The notes under the pieces: model-generated
What the model was told of the DNA's origin: nothing
Database searches by the model: none
The model's input: only the letters and a program-made list of their open reading frames with translations
DNA from: Bradyrhizobium sp. NP1
GTDB taxonomy: Bacteria; Pseudomonadota; Alphaproteobacteria; Rhizobiales; Xanthobacteraceae
DNA length: 64,000 bases
Assembly (NCBI RefSeq): GCF_030378205.1
Contig: NZ_CP127385.1
Span: 2,954,001-3,018,000 of the forward strand
Reading direction: 5' to 3'
Part shown: positions 53,796-62,405 of the stretch, piece by piece
Numbering within the stretch: the first letter of the stretch is position 1
Layout of the letters: each line of letters starts with the position of its first letter
Translations under genes and position numbers: made by a program

Positions 53796-55244
53796 TTACG
53801 GAGGCGAGGGCTTTTCTCGCGCGACGGACGCCGACAGCGCGCCGCCAAGGACGAGCACCGCCACGACGCAACCGAGTGCGAGCGCGAAGGCGTGAGCGTA
53901 AACGTAAGCAGCCGACGTCTGCGATGGCCCGAGCGCGCCATAGAAGACGCCGCCGATGACCGCGATGCCGAGCGCAGAGCCGATTTGCAGCGCGGAGATG
54001 ACGACGCCTGACGCGAGCCCGGCGTGACGCGGATCGACACCGCCGACGACAGCCTTGATCACGGAAGGCATGATGATGCCAAAGCCCATTCCGGCGCCGA
54101 CAAGACCGGCATCGCGGCCGGCGGGAAGGATGCTCGCGACCGCCAGCATGAGCAGCGCGAAGCCGAGCGCCTGAAGCGCGAAGCCAAGGGTCAGCGCATA
54201 AGGTCCAAGCCGCTGCATCAGGTAAGACGATGCCAGGGAAGCAACAAAACTCCCGCTGACGTAGGGCAACGTCGCGATGCCTGCGTCCATCGGCGTCAGA
54301 TGCAGCCCGTTCTGGAGATAGACGGAGAAGGTCAGGAAGAACGCGTTCTGCATGTAGAAGGCGAACGCCATCACGATGCCCGTGGTGAACCGCTTTTGTC
54401 GGAACAGCGACAGCTCGACCAGCGGCGATCCTCCACGCTGACCCAGCCGGCGCTCGAAATTGACGAAAAAAGCAAGCGCCGCGGGCGAGGTCGCGAGCAT
54501 GGCGACGGTCCACCACGGCCAGCCCATCTCGCGTCCCTCGATCAGCGGATAGACGAGAAGGCCAAGCGTCAGGGAGAGCAGCACGACGCCGCCGGCATCG
54601 AGCCGCTGCGCATGCTCCGCGTGCGAGTCGCGCAGGAGGAACCATCCGCCGAGCAGGGTGGCGAGGCCGATCGGTATGTTGACAAGGAAGATCGCCTGCC
54701 AGGCAAGGCCGAAGGGATGCGACGAGACCAGGATGCCGCCCAGAACCTGACCAAGCAGATTGGCCAGACCAAACACCGCGCCATAGAGCGCAAGTGCTCG
54801 TTCCTGCGACGCGCCCTGGAACAGGACGCGGATCGACGCCAGCACCTGGGGCGCCATCACCGTCGCCATCACGCCCTGCAGGATGCGTCCGGCGATCAGC
54901 GCCGCCGGCGACCAGGCCGCGCCGCACAGCGCCGAAGCCGCGGTGAAGCCCGCAACGCCGATCAGGAAGATGCGCCTGCGTCCATAGAGGTCGCCGAGCC
55001 GTCCCCCCGTGATGAGGAAAACCGCATAGGTCGCGGCATAGGCGGAGATCACGAACTGGACGTCGCTGGACGTGGCGCCGAGGCTCTGGCGGATGGAAGG
55101 CAGCGCCAGATTGACGATGGTGAAGTCGAGCGGCGGCAGCAACGCGCCGGTGAGCAGCACCGGCAGGGCCAGCCAGCGCCGCGGGTCGCCCGTGGGCTGC
55201 CGCGCAGCGGGGAGGGGCGTTGGTTCGATTGCCTGAAGCTGCAT
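53796..55244 (-). CDS. DHA2-type (14-TM) MFS efflux transporter, copy 2
   Basis: A 482-residue paralogue of the MFS protein encoded at 52180-53649 with the same 14-TM layout (motif A GGRLGDLYGRRRIFLIGVAG; SSHPFGLAWQAIFLVNIPIG). It is the first gene of the pair and is divergent from a LysR regulator, the likely controller. GGAGGGCAGG precedes the ATG at 55244; the frame runs 19 codons further upstream without a ribosome site. Confidence 0.9.
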   Translation of the reverse strand: MQLQAIEPTPLPAARQPTGDPRRWLALPVLLTGALLPPLDFTIVNLALPSIRQSLGATSSDVQFVISAYAATYAVFLITGGRLGDLYGRRRIFLIGVAGFTAASALCGAAWSPAALIAGRILQGVMATVMAPQVLASIRVLFQGASQERALALYGAVFGLANLLGQVLGGILVSSHPFGLAWQAIFLVNIPIGLATLLGGWFLLRDSHAEHAQRLDAGGVVLLSLTLGLLVYPLIEGREMGWPWWTVAMLATSPAALAFFVNFERRLGQRGGSPLVELSLFRQKRFTTGIVMAFAFYMQNAFFLTFSVYLQNGLHLTPMDAGIATLPYVSGSFVASLASSYLMQRLGPYALTLGFALQALGFALLMLAVASILPAGRDAGLVGAGMGFGIIMPSVIKAVVGGVDPRHAGLASGVVISALQIGSALGIAVIGGVFYGALGPSQTSAAYVYAHAFALALGCVVAVLVLGGALSASVAREKPSPP

Positions 55245-55346
55245 CCTGCCCTCCGGAGCCTGCGCTGGCCTGGATTTGGGATGTGCATTGCCAAACAACA
55301 ATTGTATATTTTGACCAAGTCAGCTTGCAAAAATGGACAGGCCGCC

Positions 55347-56273
55347 GTGGACTGGGACGATTTGCGTCTGGTACTTGCCGTGACGCGGGAGGGCACGCTC
55401 TCCGGCGCGGCGCGCCGGCTGGGCGTGACGCACTCGACGGTGTTTCGCCGGTTGGGTGCGATCGAACAATCGCTCGGTGTCCGGCTTTTCGACCGCTTCC
55501 GCGACGGTTATTCAGCGACCGCTGCCGGCGAGAGCACAGCCGCGCTTGCCGCGCGCTTTGCCGATGATTTCGTGGCGCTGGAGCGTCGTCTGTCCGGCCA
55601 GGACCTGCGCCCCTTCGGCATGGTCCGGATCACCACGACCGATACGATCTGCACGATGCTGATGCGGCACATTCCGTCGCTGCGGGCCGCGCATCCGGAG
55701 ATCCGGCTTGAGATCACGATTTCCAACGTGATGGCGAATTTGACGCGCCGCGAGGCCGATATTGCGCTGAGGCCCGTTCCCGCGCCGCCCGAGACCCTTG
55801 TCGGACGGCGGATCGCCACCATCACGCATGCCGTCTATGGCTCGCCCAGCTATCTGTCTCGCCGGGGGAGTGCCGACAGGACCGACCACGACTGGATCGG
55901 GCTTGACGACATGATGGCAACGTCGGTGATCGGCCGGTGGATGCGCGAGAACATCGAAGACGACCGCATCGCCGTCAAGGTCGATGCGCTGCCTGCACTC
56001 ACGGATGCAGCCTGCGCAGGGATGGGGCTGGCGCTGCTGCCTTGCTATGTCGGCGATGCGGAGCCCCGCTTGCGTCGCGCGCGATCGGTTGCCGTCTCGG
56101 CCGCGAGTTCCACGCTGTGGCTGCTGACCCATGGCGACCTGAAGCGCACGGCCCGCATCCAGGCGGTGATGAATCACCTGGCGACCGCGCTGGGTTCGGA
56201 GCGCGCACTTCTGGAGGGCAAGCGGCCAGGCAAAGGGGCCGCTCCACGCGCGCCGCGGACGAACGCCGGCTGA
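55347..56273 (+). CDS. LysR-family transcriptional regulator
   Basis: A 308-residue LysR regulator: N-terminal winged helix (REGTLSGAARRLGVTHSTVF, then GAIEQSLGVRLFDR) and a substrate-binding-like domain. It uses a GTG start at 55347 (VDWDDLRLVL). The 102-bp region shared with the divergent MFS gene is AT-rich and contains the palindrome ACAATTGT (55298-55305) and ATTGTATATTTTGACC, a reasonable place for LysR binding. It probably controls the exporter pair in response to their substrate. Confidence 0.88.
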   Translation: MDWDDLRLVLAVTREGTLSGAARRLGVTHSTVFRRLGAIEQSLGVRLFDRFRDGYSATAAGESTAALAARFADDFVALERRLSGQDLRPFGMVRITTTDTICTMLMRHIPSLRAAHPEIRLEITISNVMANLTRREADIALRPVPAPPETLVGRRIATITHAVYGSPSYLSRRGSADRTDHDWIGLDDMMATSVIGRWMRENIEDDRIAVKVDALPALTDAACAGMGLALLPCYVGDAEPRLRRARSVAVSAASSTLWLLTHGDLKRTARIQAVMNHLATALGSERALLEGKRPGKGAAPRAPRTNAG

Positions 56274-56352
56274 GCGCCTATCGTTCTCGAAGCGCCGACC
56301 GCTGCAGCTGCCGGCCGCACACGCTCGCGAGCGAGGGTCGGGATATCAACGA

Positions 56353-56718
56353 CTATCGAGCTTTACTGTCCGACAAGCTGTAGAGATAGTTCGTGTCCAG
56401 CGGCTTGATGCCGCTCACATCGATGTTTTCCTCGGCGAGTACGCGTCGCGCGATTCGGAACATGTCGGTTCCGGTCGGGATGCCGCAATATTGCGCGATG
56501 TGGAGCAGCAGCTCCCGCAATTGCTCCAGCGGAACCTTGGTTCGCAGGAGCGCGTTGCGGAAATGATGCTCGAATTCGTGCATTTGCCCGGATGCGGCCA
56601 ACATGGCCAGATTGATCAGGCTGAGCTGTTGCGGCGGAATGATGTTACCGGATGTTGGACGTCCCGCAGTCGGAGAGCCACACCAACTATCGGTCTCGGA
56701 AATATCTGAGCAAGGCAT
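56353..56718 (-). pseudogene. Carboxymuconolactone-decarboxylase-family gene, N-terminally truncated
   Basis: The C-terminal part matches the family well: LSLINLAMLAASGQMHEFEH, then LEQLRELLLHIAQYCGIPTG and MFRIARRVLAEENID. In intact relatives about 60-70 residues precede this core; here only about 30 do, and they (SDISETDSWCGSPTAGRPTS) fit poorly. The M20 gene ends 44 bp upstream, leaving no room for the rest. The 5' part is less GC-rich than the surroundings. A remnant is likely, though a short active protein cannot be excluded. Confidence 0.5.
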
Positions 56719-56761
56719 CAACCGCGTTGTTCGTCCGACAGTCGCAAAATGGGCATGTCAA

Positions 56762-58003
56762 CTATTCGCCGGCCAAGCCAAGGACCAGCGTTGCAAGCAC
56801 ACGAGCGCCCGCGAGTGCATCGGCCGGCGTGATCCGCTCGTTTTCGTTGTGGCTGATGCCCTTCCAGCATGGAATGAAGATCATCGCCGTCGGACAGATA
56901 TAGTGCAGGTAGCGCGCGTCGTGTCCGGCTCCGGAGGGAATCTCCATGTGACCGAGCCCGCGTGCGGCCGCCGCAAGGCGGATTTTCTCGCGTAACGGGC
57001 CGGGGAATTCCAGCGGAGGATCGTGGATGAGCTCGCGAATCTCGGCTTCGCATGTGAGGCTGTTGGCCTTGCAGATCGGCGCCACCTGATCGCCAAGGCG
57101 AGCGAGCGCTGACGTGTCGGGATGACGCAGGTCGATCGAAAATTCAACCTCGGACGGCACGACCGACGGGGCGTTCGGCCTGACGGTGAACATACCGACG
57201 GTGAAACGTACGATATCATCGGGATCGGCGAATGTATCGCGCAGCGCCGAGACGATCCTCACCGAATCCATCAATGCGTCCTTTCTCGCGCTGCGAGGAG
57301 AGGTGCCTGCGTGATTCTCTTCGCCGACGATCCGGACGCGGAAGGTGCGCTTGCCCTGAATGCCAGTCACGACCCCGATCGGGATCGACCTCATGTCAAG
57401 GATCGGCCCCTGCTCGATGTGCGCTTCCACATAGGCCGCAGGCGTGCCGCCGAGCGGCCGATGCGCCAGCGCATTTTCGGCGGCGCGAACCGCGCGCAGC
57501 GCACCGGCAACCGTGACGCCGTCGGCGTCGCGTACGGCGAGGATGTCCTCAAGGCGGCGCTTGCCCGCAAAGGCGGCCGAGCCCATCATGCCCGGCGCAA
57601 ATCGCGAGCCCTCCTCATTGGTCCAGCAGACCAGCTCGATTGAACGTCTCGGCTTGGCTCCGGCGGCCACGATCGCTTCAAGGCACTCGAGACCCGCCAG
57701 CACGCCATAGACGCCGTCATACTTGCCCCCGGTCGGCTGGCTATCGATATGCGAGCCGACGAGAACCGGCGGCAGGTCGGGATCACGGCCGGGCAGGCGC
57801 AAGAACAGGTTCGCGATGTCGTCGGTGGAGGGCTGCAGGCCGATTGCGGCGGCCCACGTCATGAGCTGGGCGCGGGCATCGATTTCGGCCCTCGACAACG
57901 CCGGCCGATCGACGCCGCCCGCAGGCGTCGCGCCGAACGTGGCCAGTGCCTCGTGCCGTGCCCAGAGCCGGGCGCCGTCGATGAAATGGTCGATGTCAGC
58001 CAT
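56762..58003 (-). CDS. M20-family Zn amidohydrolase (N-carbamoyl amino acid hydrolase/allantoate amidohydrolase type)
   Basis: A 413-residue AmaB/HyuC-type hydrolase. Metal ligands are visible: His85 (VGSHIDSQPTGG), Asp96 (KYDGVYG), Glu130/131 (CWTNEEGSRF), His in EAHIEQGP and the C-terminal SHNENE. GAGHDA is the family's substrate loop. Members hydrolyse N-carbamoyl amino acids, ureidopropionate or allantoate. It is the last gene of a five-gene operon and begins 2 bp after the hydrolase gene. The ATG at 58003 (MADIDHF) is chosen because the longer frame is not conserved. Confidence 0.88.
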   Translation of the reverse strand: MADIDHFIDGARLWARHEALATFGATPAGGVDRPALSRAEIDARAQLMTWAAAIGLQPSTDDIANLFLRLPGRDPDLPPVLVGSHIDSQPTGGKYDGVYGVLAGLECLEAIVAAGAKPRRSIELVCWTNEEGSRFAPGMMGSAAFAGKRRLEDILAVRDADGVTVAGALRAVRAAENALAHRPLGGTPAAYVEAHIEQGPILDMRSIPIGVVTGIQGKRTFRVRIVGEENHAGTSPRSARKDALMDSVRIVSALRDTFADPDDIVRFTVGMFTVRPNAPSVVPSEVEFSIDLRHPDTSALARLGDQVAPICKANSLTCEAEIRELIHDPPLEFPGPLREKIRLAAAARGLGHMEIPSGAGHDARYLHYICPTAMIFIPCWKGISHNENERITPADALAGARVLATLVLGLAGE

Positions 58004-58005
58004 GG

Positions 58006-58887
58006 TCAGTCGGTTCGCATGATCTGCGCGGGATTGGCCCGCGGATCGCGTTTGCTCCACTTGCCGTGTTCGACCGATTTGAGGAAATCGGCGACGAAGC
58101 CGTTGAACGCGGTCGGCTCCTCGAGGTTGATGGTGTGGCCGCATTTCGGCAGGATCAGAAGACCGCACGCCGGGATCACCCGCTTCAGGAAAAGCCCGGG
58201 CTGCAAGCAGTGGTCGTCTTCATCCCCGGATACGACGAGGGTCGGGACGGCGAGCGTGCGCAAGCCCGCCTCGAGATCGTAGAGCGAGGGCCGCCTGGCC
58301 TGCACACCGCGCATGGTGTTGGCCGCGCCGATCTCGGAATGCTCGCCGAGCCGCTCGGCGAATTCCAGCCAGCCGCGAGAATCCTTGTTCTGGAATTGCA
58401 CCCGCGAGGCGCCGGAAGCGTAGGTCGGCGCGAACTTCTTGCTTCCCAAAGCGAGGAAGGTGGCGGCGACGGTCTCGGAGACGCCCTTGAAATAGTCCTC
58501 GTGCTGCTTTTCCGCGCCATAGCCGCTGCCGGCGACCACCAGCGAGCGGGCCTTGTCGGGCCACATGAGCCCGAGATGCAGGGCGGCGAAGCCGCCCATG
58601 GAAAGGCCGACGATATGGGCGCGGCCGCCGGCGACGCCGTCGACGACATCGCCTATGTCGGCGGCCGCCCTTGCCTGGGAGTACAGCGAGACGTCCTGTG
58701 GCACGTCGGAGGGTGGATAGCCGCGGGCCGCGAAAGTGATGCAGCGGTACCAGCGGGAGAAGAAGCGCAGTTGCGGCTCCCAGCTCCTGTGATCACCGCC
58801 GAACTCGTGGACGAAGACGAGCGGATCGCCTTGGCCGGCTTCCTCGTAATAGAGGCTGATGCCGTCGCTGGTCGTGATGTTTGGCAA
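58006..58887 (-). CDS. Alpha/beta-fold hydrolase
   Basis: A 293-residue hydrolase: oxyanion segment LVFVHEFGGDHRSW, nucleophile Ser96 (IVGLSMGGFAAL), probable Asp in VVSGDEDDHC and His in CGHTINLEEP. The family includes esterases, ring-opening hydrolases and enol-lactonases; the substrate is unknown. HEFGG in place of the usual HGxGG is noteworthy. It is tightly packed between the aminotransferase (12 bp) and the M20 hydrolase (2 bp). Confidence 0.87.
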   Translation of the reverse strand: MPNITTSDGISLYYEEAGQGDPLVFVHEFGGDHRSWEPQLRFFSRWYRCITFAARGYPPSDVPQDVSLYSQARAAADIGDVVDGVAGGRAHIVGLSMGGFAALHLGLMWPDKARSLVVAGSGYGAEKQHEDYFKGVSETVAATFLALGSKKFAPTYASGASRVQFQNKDSRGWLEFAERLGEHSEIGAANTMRGVQARRPSLYDLEAGLRTLAVPTLVVSGDEDDHCLQPGLFLKRVIPACGLLILPKCGHTINLEEPTAFNGFVADFLKSVEHGKWSKRDPRANPAQIMRTD

Positions 58888-58899
58888 GGCTACACCTCT

Positions 58900-60033
58900 T
58901 TAGAATGCGGCCACAGGCTCATTGATGCCTCTGGCTTCCTCGATCGCCTGCGGCAGCAGTTCGCAGAACTCCCAGGCCCAGGCCTCCGGTACGGTGACGC
59001 TCACCTTGATGAAGCGATCGCCGAACGCCTTGGTGTGATAGCCGCCATGACGGATCTGGATGTTGTGGCGGCCCATGACGGCGGCGAGAGCCTCCGGGCG
59101 GACACCGGCGTCGGTGCATTCGATCACCAGGAAGTTTCCGTTCGAGGGAAACACCGGCATCGACAGGCCTTTGATCTTGTCGACGGCGCGCTTGATCAGC
59201 TCCTGATTCTTCCGCTGTGCTCGCAGCACGGTCGGGAACCATTGCGCCTTGGTCTTCAGGCCTGCGATCGCACCGCGCTGGGCGAGCATGCTCGATCCGA
59301 GATTATTGGGAGGAGCCGCGGCAAGCTGCTCGATGATGTCGGCGGACGCCACCAGTGCGCCGACCCGCAAGCCGGCAAAGCCGAGCCATTTCGAAAAGCT
59401 CCAGACCGTGATGGTCCTTTCCGGATAGAAGGTGGCGGCCAGCGTGTGATTGAACGCGAAGTCGCGGTAAGTGCAGTCGTGCACAAGGATCGCGCCCGCG
59501 CCGCGTGCAATCTCCGCGATCCGGCGCATTTCGTCTGCGGTGCAGCAGGTGCCGATCGGGTTATTCGGATCGACAATATAGATCATGCGGGTCCTGGCGG
59601 TGACGACCTCTGCCAGCCGCGCCGGATCGAGGCGAAAGCCATGCTCCTCGCCATAGATCGGGATCTGGATGACTTCGGCGCCGGCCGCCTTGGCGAACGC
59701 CATCGGCCACGCCCAGGTCGGGTCGGTGGTCACGAACTGGTCACCGGGACGGCAGAAGGTGCGGCAGACGTTATAGAGTCCCTCCACCGCGCCGTCGGTC
59801 ACCATGCAGGCGTGCGGCGCGAGGCCGAGTTCTTCGACGATCAGGCTGCGGAGTTCCTCGAGCCCGAGCGGCGGCGCGTAGGCGTGAAACTCCTCGTTCT
59901 CGATGCAGTCGACCATCGCCTTACGAACGGCAGGATCGACCGTGTAATGGTTGGTGTTCTGCCCCATCCAACGCAGGCCCTTGGTATTGACCAGATGGTC
60001 GAAGTGCCTGTTACGCTGCTCGAACTGCTTCAT
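58900..60033 (-). CDS. PLP-dependent class I/II aminotransferase
   Basis: A 377-residue fold-type I enzyme. The PLP Schiff-base lysine is Lys215 (TVWSFSKWLGFAGLRVG), the pyridine-nitrogen aspartate Asp186 with Tyr189 (VHDCTYRD) and the NP motif DPNNPIGTCC. It should transaminate an amino acid released by the upstream hydrolases, or make one. GAAGGG before the ATG at 60033 fixes the start; a TTG five codons earlier is unlikely. It lies 11 bp after the SDR gene. Confidence 0.88.
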   Translation of the reverse strand: MKQFEQRNRHFDHLVNTKGLRWMGQNTNHYTVDPAVRKAMVDCIENEEFHAYAPPLGLEELRSLIVEELGLAPHACMVTDGAVEGLYNVCRTFCRPGDQFVTTDPTWAWPMAFAKAAGAEVIQIPIYGEEHGFRLDPARLAEVVTARTRMIYIVDPNNPIGTCCTADEMRRIAEIARGAGAILVHDCTYRDFAFNHTLAATFYPERTITVWSFSKWLGFAGLRVGALVASADIIEQLAAAPPNNLGSSMLAQRGAIAGLKTKAQWFPTVLRAQRKNQELIKRAVDKIKGLSMPVFPSNGNFLVIECTDAGVRPEALAAVMGRHNIQIRHGGYHTKAFGDRFIKVSVTVPEAWAWEFCELLPQAIEEARGINEPVAAF

Positions 60034-60044
60034 GGACTTGCCCT

Positions 60045-60827
60045 TCAAATGATCGAGCGGCGCGAGGCGATGCCGCCGTCGATCGTCACGATGGTTCCGG
60101 TGATGTATCCCGCGCGAGGGGAGGCGAGGAAGACGATGAGGTCGGCGACCTCTTCGGGCGTGGCGGGACGCTTGCCGGGATACTTGTCGTGCAGCTCTTC
60201 CCAGCGGCTCTCGTCACCGTGCCATTCGGTCGCGCGCTTCTTCATCATCTTGACCATGCGGTCGGTCGCAACCGGTCCGGGATTGACGCCGACCACGCGA
60301 ACGCCGTGATCCAGGCTGACGCCGCCGAGCCCGCGGGTGAACGCCATCAGGCTCGCATTGCCCGAAGCGCCTGCGATATAGTTGGCGTCCCAGTTTTCGC
60401 CGGAATTGCCGATGTCGTTGACGATGACGCCGCTTCTGCGCTCCACCATGCGCGGATAGAGGTGACGGGTCAGATTGATGTAGCCGTAGACCTTGACGTT
60501 CCAGCCGTTGCGCCACGCCTCTTCGCTGACGCTCGCGAGGTTGCCGGCCGGAATATCACCGGCGTTGTTGACGAGGATGTCGGCATCGGAAAACCGCTCG
60601 GCGAGCTTGCCGACCTGCTCGGAATCTCCCATGTCGACCGGATGAGTCGTCACCGAGACGTTGCACTCGCGCGCGATCGCCTCGCTGTTTGCCTGTAGCT
60701 GGTCCGCCGAACGCGCTGTCAGATATAGGTCGCATCCCTCGCGCGCGAAGGCCCAGGCCGTCGACAACCCGATTCCCTTTGACGCGCCGGTGATGAGGAC
60801 GCGTTTGCCCTTCAAGTCGAGATTCAT
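60045..60827 (-). CDS. SDR-family oxidoreductase with altered catalytic lysine
   Basis: A 260-residue short-chain dehydrogenase/reductase. The cofactor motif is LITGASKGIGLSTAWAFARE and the NNAG motif lies at residues 87-90. Ser142 and Tyr150 are present (GNSGENWDANYIAGASGN), but the residue four after Tyr is Ala154 instead of the canonical lysine. Some SDR subgroups with YIxGxxGNA lack the lysine, so it may use another mechanism or substrate class. It lies 16 bp after the amidohydrolase gene. The ATG at 60827 (MNLDLKGKRV) is chosen because the longer frame is antisense-like. Confidence 0.87.
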   Translation of the reverse strand: MNLDLKGKRVLITGASKGIGLSTAWAFAREGCDLYLTARSADQLQANSEAIARECNVSVTTHPVDMGDSEQVGKLAERFSDADILVNNAGDIPAGNLASVSEEAWRNGWNVKVYGYINLTRHLYPRMVERRSGVIVNDIGNSGENWDANYIAGASGNASLMAFTRGLGGVSLDHGVRVVGVNPGPVATDRMVKMMKKRATEWHGDESRWEELHDKYPGKRPATPEEVADLIVFLASPRAGYITGTIVTIDGGIASRRSII

Positions 60828-60843
60828 GCAGTTCTCCCTGTGC

Positions 60844-62313
60844 TCATGAACGAGATTGCGGTGACATGTGCAGCCCGCGGTCGTAGAAATCGCGCAGTGT
60901 TTTCTGGTGGCGGGCCATCGCCGGCTTGAGCGCGCGCATCTGCTCGCCGGCCGCGCGGGCCTGGGCGAGCACGTCCTGCTCGGCCGCAGCGAGGTCGATG
61001 GTGACGAGCTTGCCGTCCGAGACGATCTGCCTGCCGGCAACCCAGAGATCCCTGACATAGCGGGACGAGGCCCGCGCGATCATCGCGTCCTCGGGTTCGA
61101 TCATTCCCTCGATCAGGTCGCGCGTCATCGCCGCATAGTCGAGCGAGAGCACGTCCATCGGCATGCCGGGCTCGATCGCGCCATAGCCGTGCTTGTTGGT
61201 GACGATCCAGAAGCCGGTCTTGAGCGCGGCATCGAACAGGCTGGCCGGCGTCAGTCCGGGCGGACGATGCGCGACCGAATGCAGATAGAAGCTCAGCCGC
61301 AGCTCGCGCAGCATGTCCTCGTCGTCGTCGAGCGAAAAGGAATCGAGGCCGAAGGCGAATTTCAATCCGGCGCGCAGATAGCGGTCGATCGGGGACAGGC
61401 CGGAATAGAGATGAAGATTGGAGCTGGTGTTGACCGCGATGCTCGCGCCACGGCTTGCCAGGAAGTCGCATTCGGCCTGCGACAGCCAGATGCCGTGCGC
61501 GCCGGTAAAGCGTTCGGAGAACAGGCCCATGGCGTCGTAATGCTTGAGGATGCCGTTCGGAAACGCCGCATCAGCCCATTGGCGCTGCGGCTCGCTTTCG
61601 AGGAAATGCATATGGATGCGCCGGTTGTCCGCGGCGGCGGCGGCGATGATCGCCTCCATCAGTTCGTCGGAGCAGGCGTGCGGGCTGTTGGGCCCGTACT
61701 GCACGAAAAAGGTGTCGGACTCGAGCTTGCCGATCTCGCGCGCGATCTCGATGTAGGTTTCCGCCGACGGCCACGGATAGAGCCAGGTCTTTTCGATCAG
61801 CGCCCGGTCCTCGGGGGACTGCAAGGCCAGGACCGCCTGATCGTCGCCGAGCGCCATGGTGCAGCGGTTGCGGAATGGAACGACGAAGCCGACGCGGATG
61901 CCGACATCTTTGGCTGCCCGCGCGATCGCGCGGGCGTCGTCGATCAGCCGGTCGACCCGGATCGATGAATAGACGCAGAGCGTCGTGCCGATGCCGGCCA
62001 GCGCCATCCGACCCAGCGCAAGACAGGCATTGGAATAGACGTCGATGCGGGGGTGGGCATAGAGCGCGGCACGCCAGGTTTCGAAACGCTCGTCCCTGGC
62101 GCCGAAGGCGAGATGCCTGAGGCCTCGCACATGGTCGTGCGCGTTGACGAGGGCCGGCATCAGCAGGCGGCCATCGCGAATCGCTGGGCCGCCCACGGCC
62201 ACGTCGGTGATCAATCCGTCGGCAAACGCGATGCGCGCATGGCTGTCGCATGGCGCTTTTCCCGGCTCCCGCCACAGCAGACTGCTGGAGACGATGGATT
62301 GCTTGGTTGTCAT
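60844..62313 (-). CDS. Amidohydrolase-superfamily deaminase/hydrolase (TrzA/AtzB-like)
   Basis: A 489-residue metal-dependent amidohydrolase. Metal ligands: His59/His61 (LVNAHDHVRGL), His in RRIHMHFLESEP, a later His in FTGAHGIWLS, and the Asp in FAFGLDSFSLDDDED. The layout is that of cytosine-, guanine- or s-triazine-type deaminases, so it probably acts on a nitrogen heterocycle or related C-N bond; the substrate is unknown. It is the promoter-proximal gene of the five-gene operon and is divergent from a Liv-type importer, 92 bp away. Confidence 0.87.
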   Translation of the reverse strand: MTTKQSIVSSSLLWREPGKAPCDSHARIAFADGLITDVAVGGPAIRDGRLLMPALVNAHDHVRGLRHLAFGARDERFETWRAALYAHPRIDVYSNACLALGRMALAGIGTTLCVYSSIRVDRLIDDARAIARAAKDVGIRVGFVVPFRNRCTMALGDDQAVLALQSPEDRALIEKTWLYPWPSAETYIEIAREIGKLESDTFFVQYGPNSPHACSDELMEAIIAAAAADNRRIHMHFLESEPQRQWADAAFPNGILKHYDAMGLFSERFTGAHGIWLSQAECDFLASRGASIAVNTSSNLHLYSGLSPIDRYLRAGLKFAFGLDSFSLDDDEDMLRELRLSFYLHSVAHRPPGLTPASLFDAALKTGFWIVTNKHGYGAIEPGMPMDVLSLDYAAMTRDLIEGMIEPEDAMIARASSRYVRDLWVAGRQIVSDGKLVTIDLAAAEQDVLAQARAAGEQMRALKPAMARHQKTLRDFYDRGLHMSPQSRS

Positions 62314-62353
62314 TTCTGCTCTCCCTGCGCTCAGATTGCATAATTAAATGGCA

Positions 62354-62384
62354 TTGACAATACAATCAATGCATCTATTGTATT
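62354..62384 (+). promoter_or_regulatory. Promoter with overlapping palindromic operator for the importer
   Basis: TTGACA (62354-62359), a 16-bp spacer and TATTGT (62376-62381) form a good promoter for the binding-protein gene. Perfect 8-bp arms AATACAAT (62359-62366) and ATTGTATT (62377-62384) overlap both boxes, as a repressor site would. The same region must also serve the divergent amidohydrolase operon. No regulator gene for it is in the window. Confidence 0.65.
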
Positions 62385-62405
62385 TTTAAACAAGGGAGGC
62401 TGCAT

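Noticed and set aside
52180..54927. Single 915-residue fusion of two MFS proteins
   Set aside because: The upstream part is the out-of-phase reading of MFS copy 2. AAGGAG and ATG at 53649 mark the true start of copy 1.
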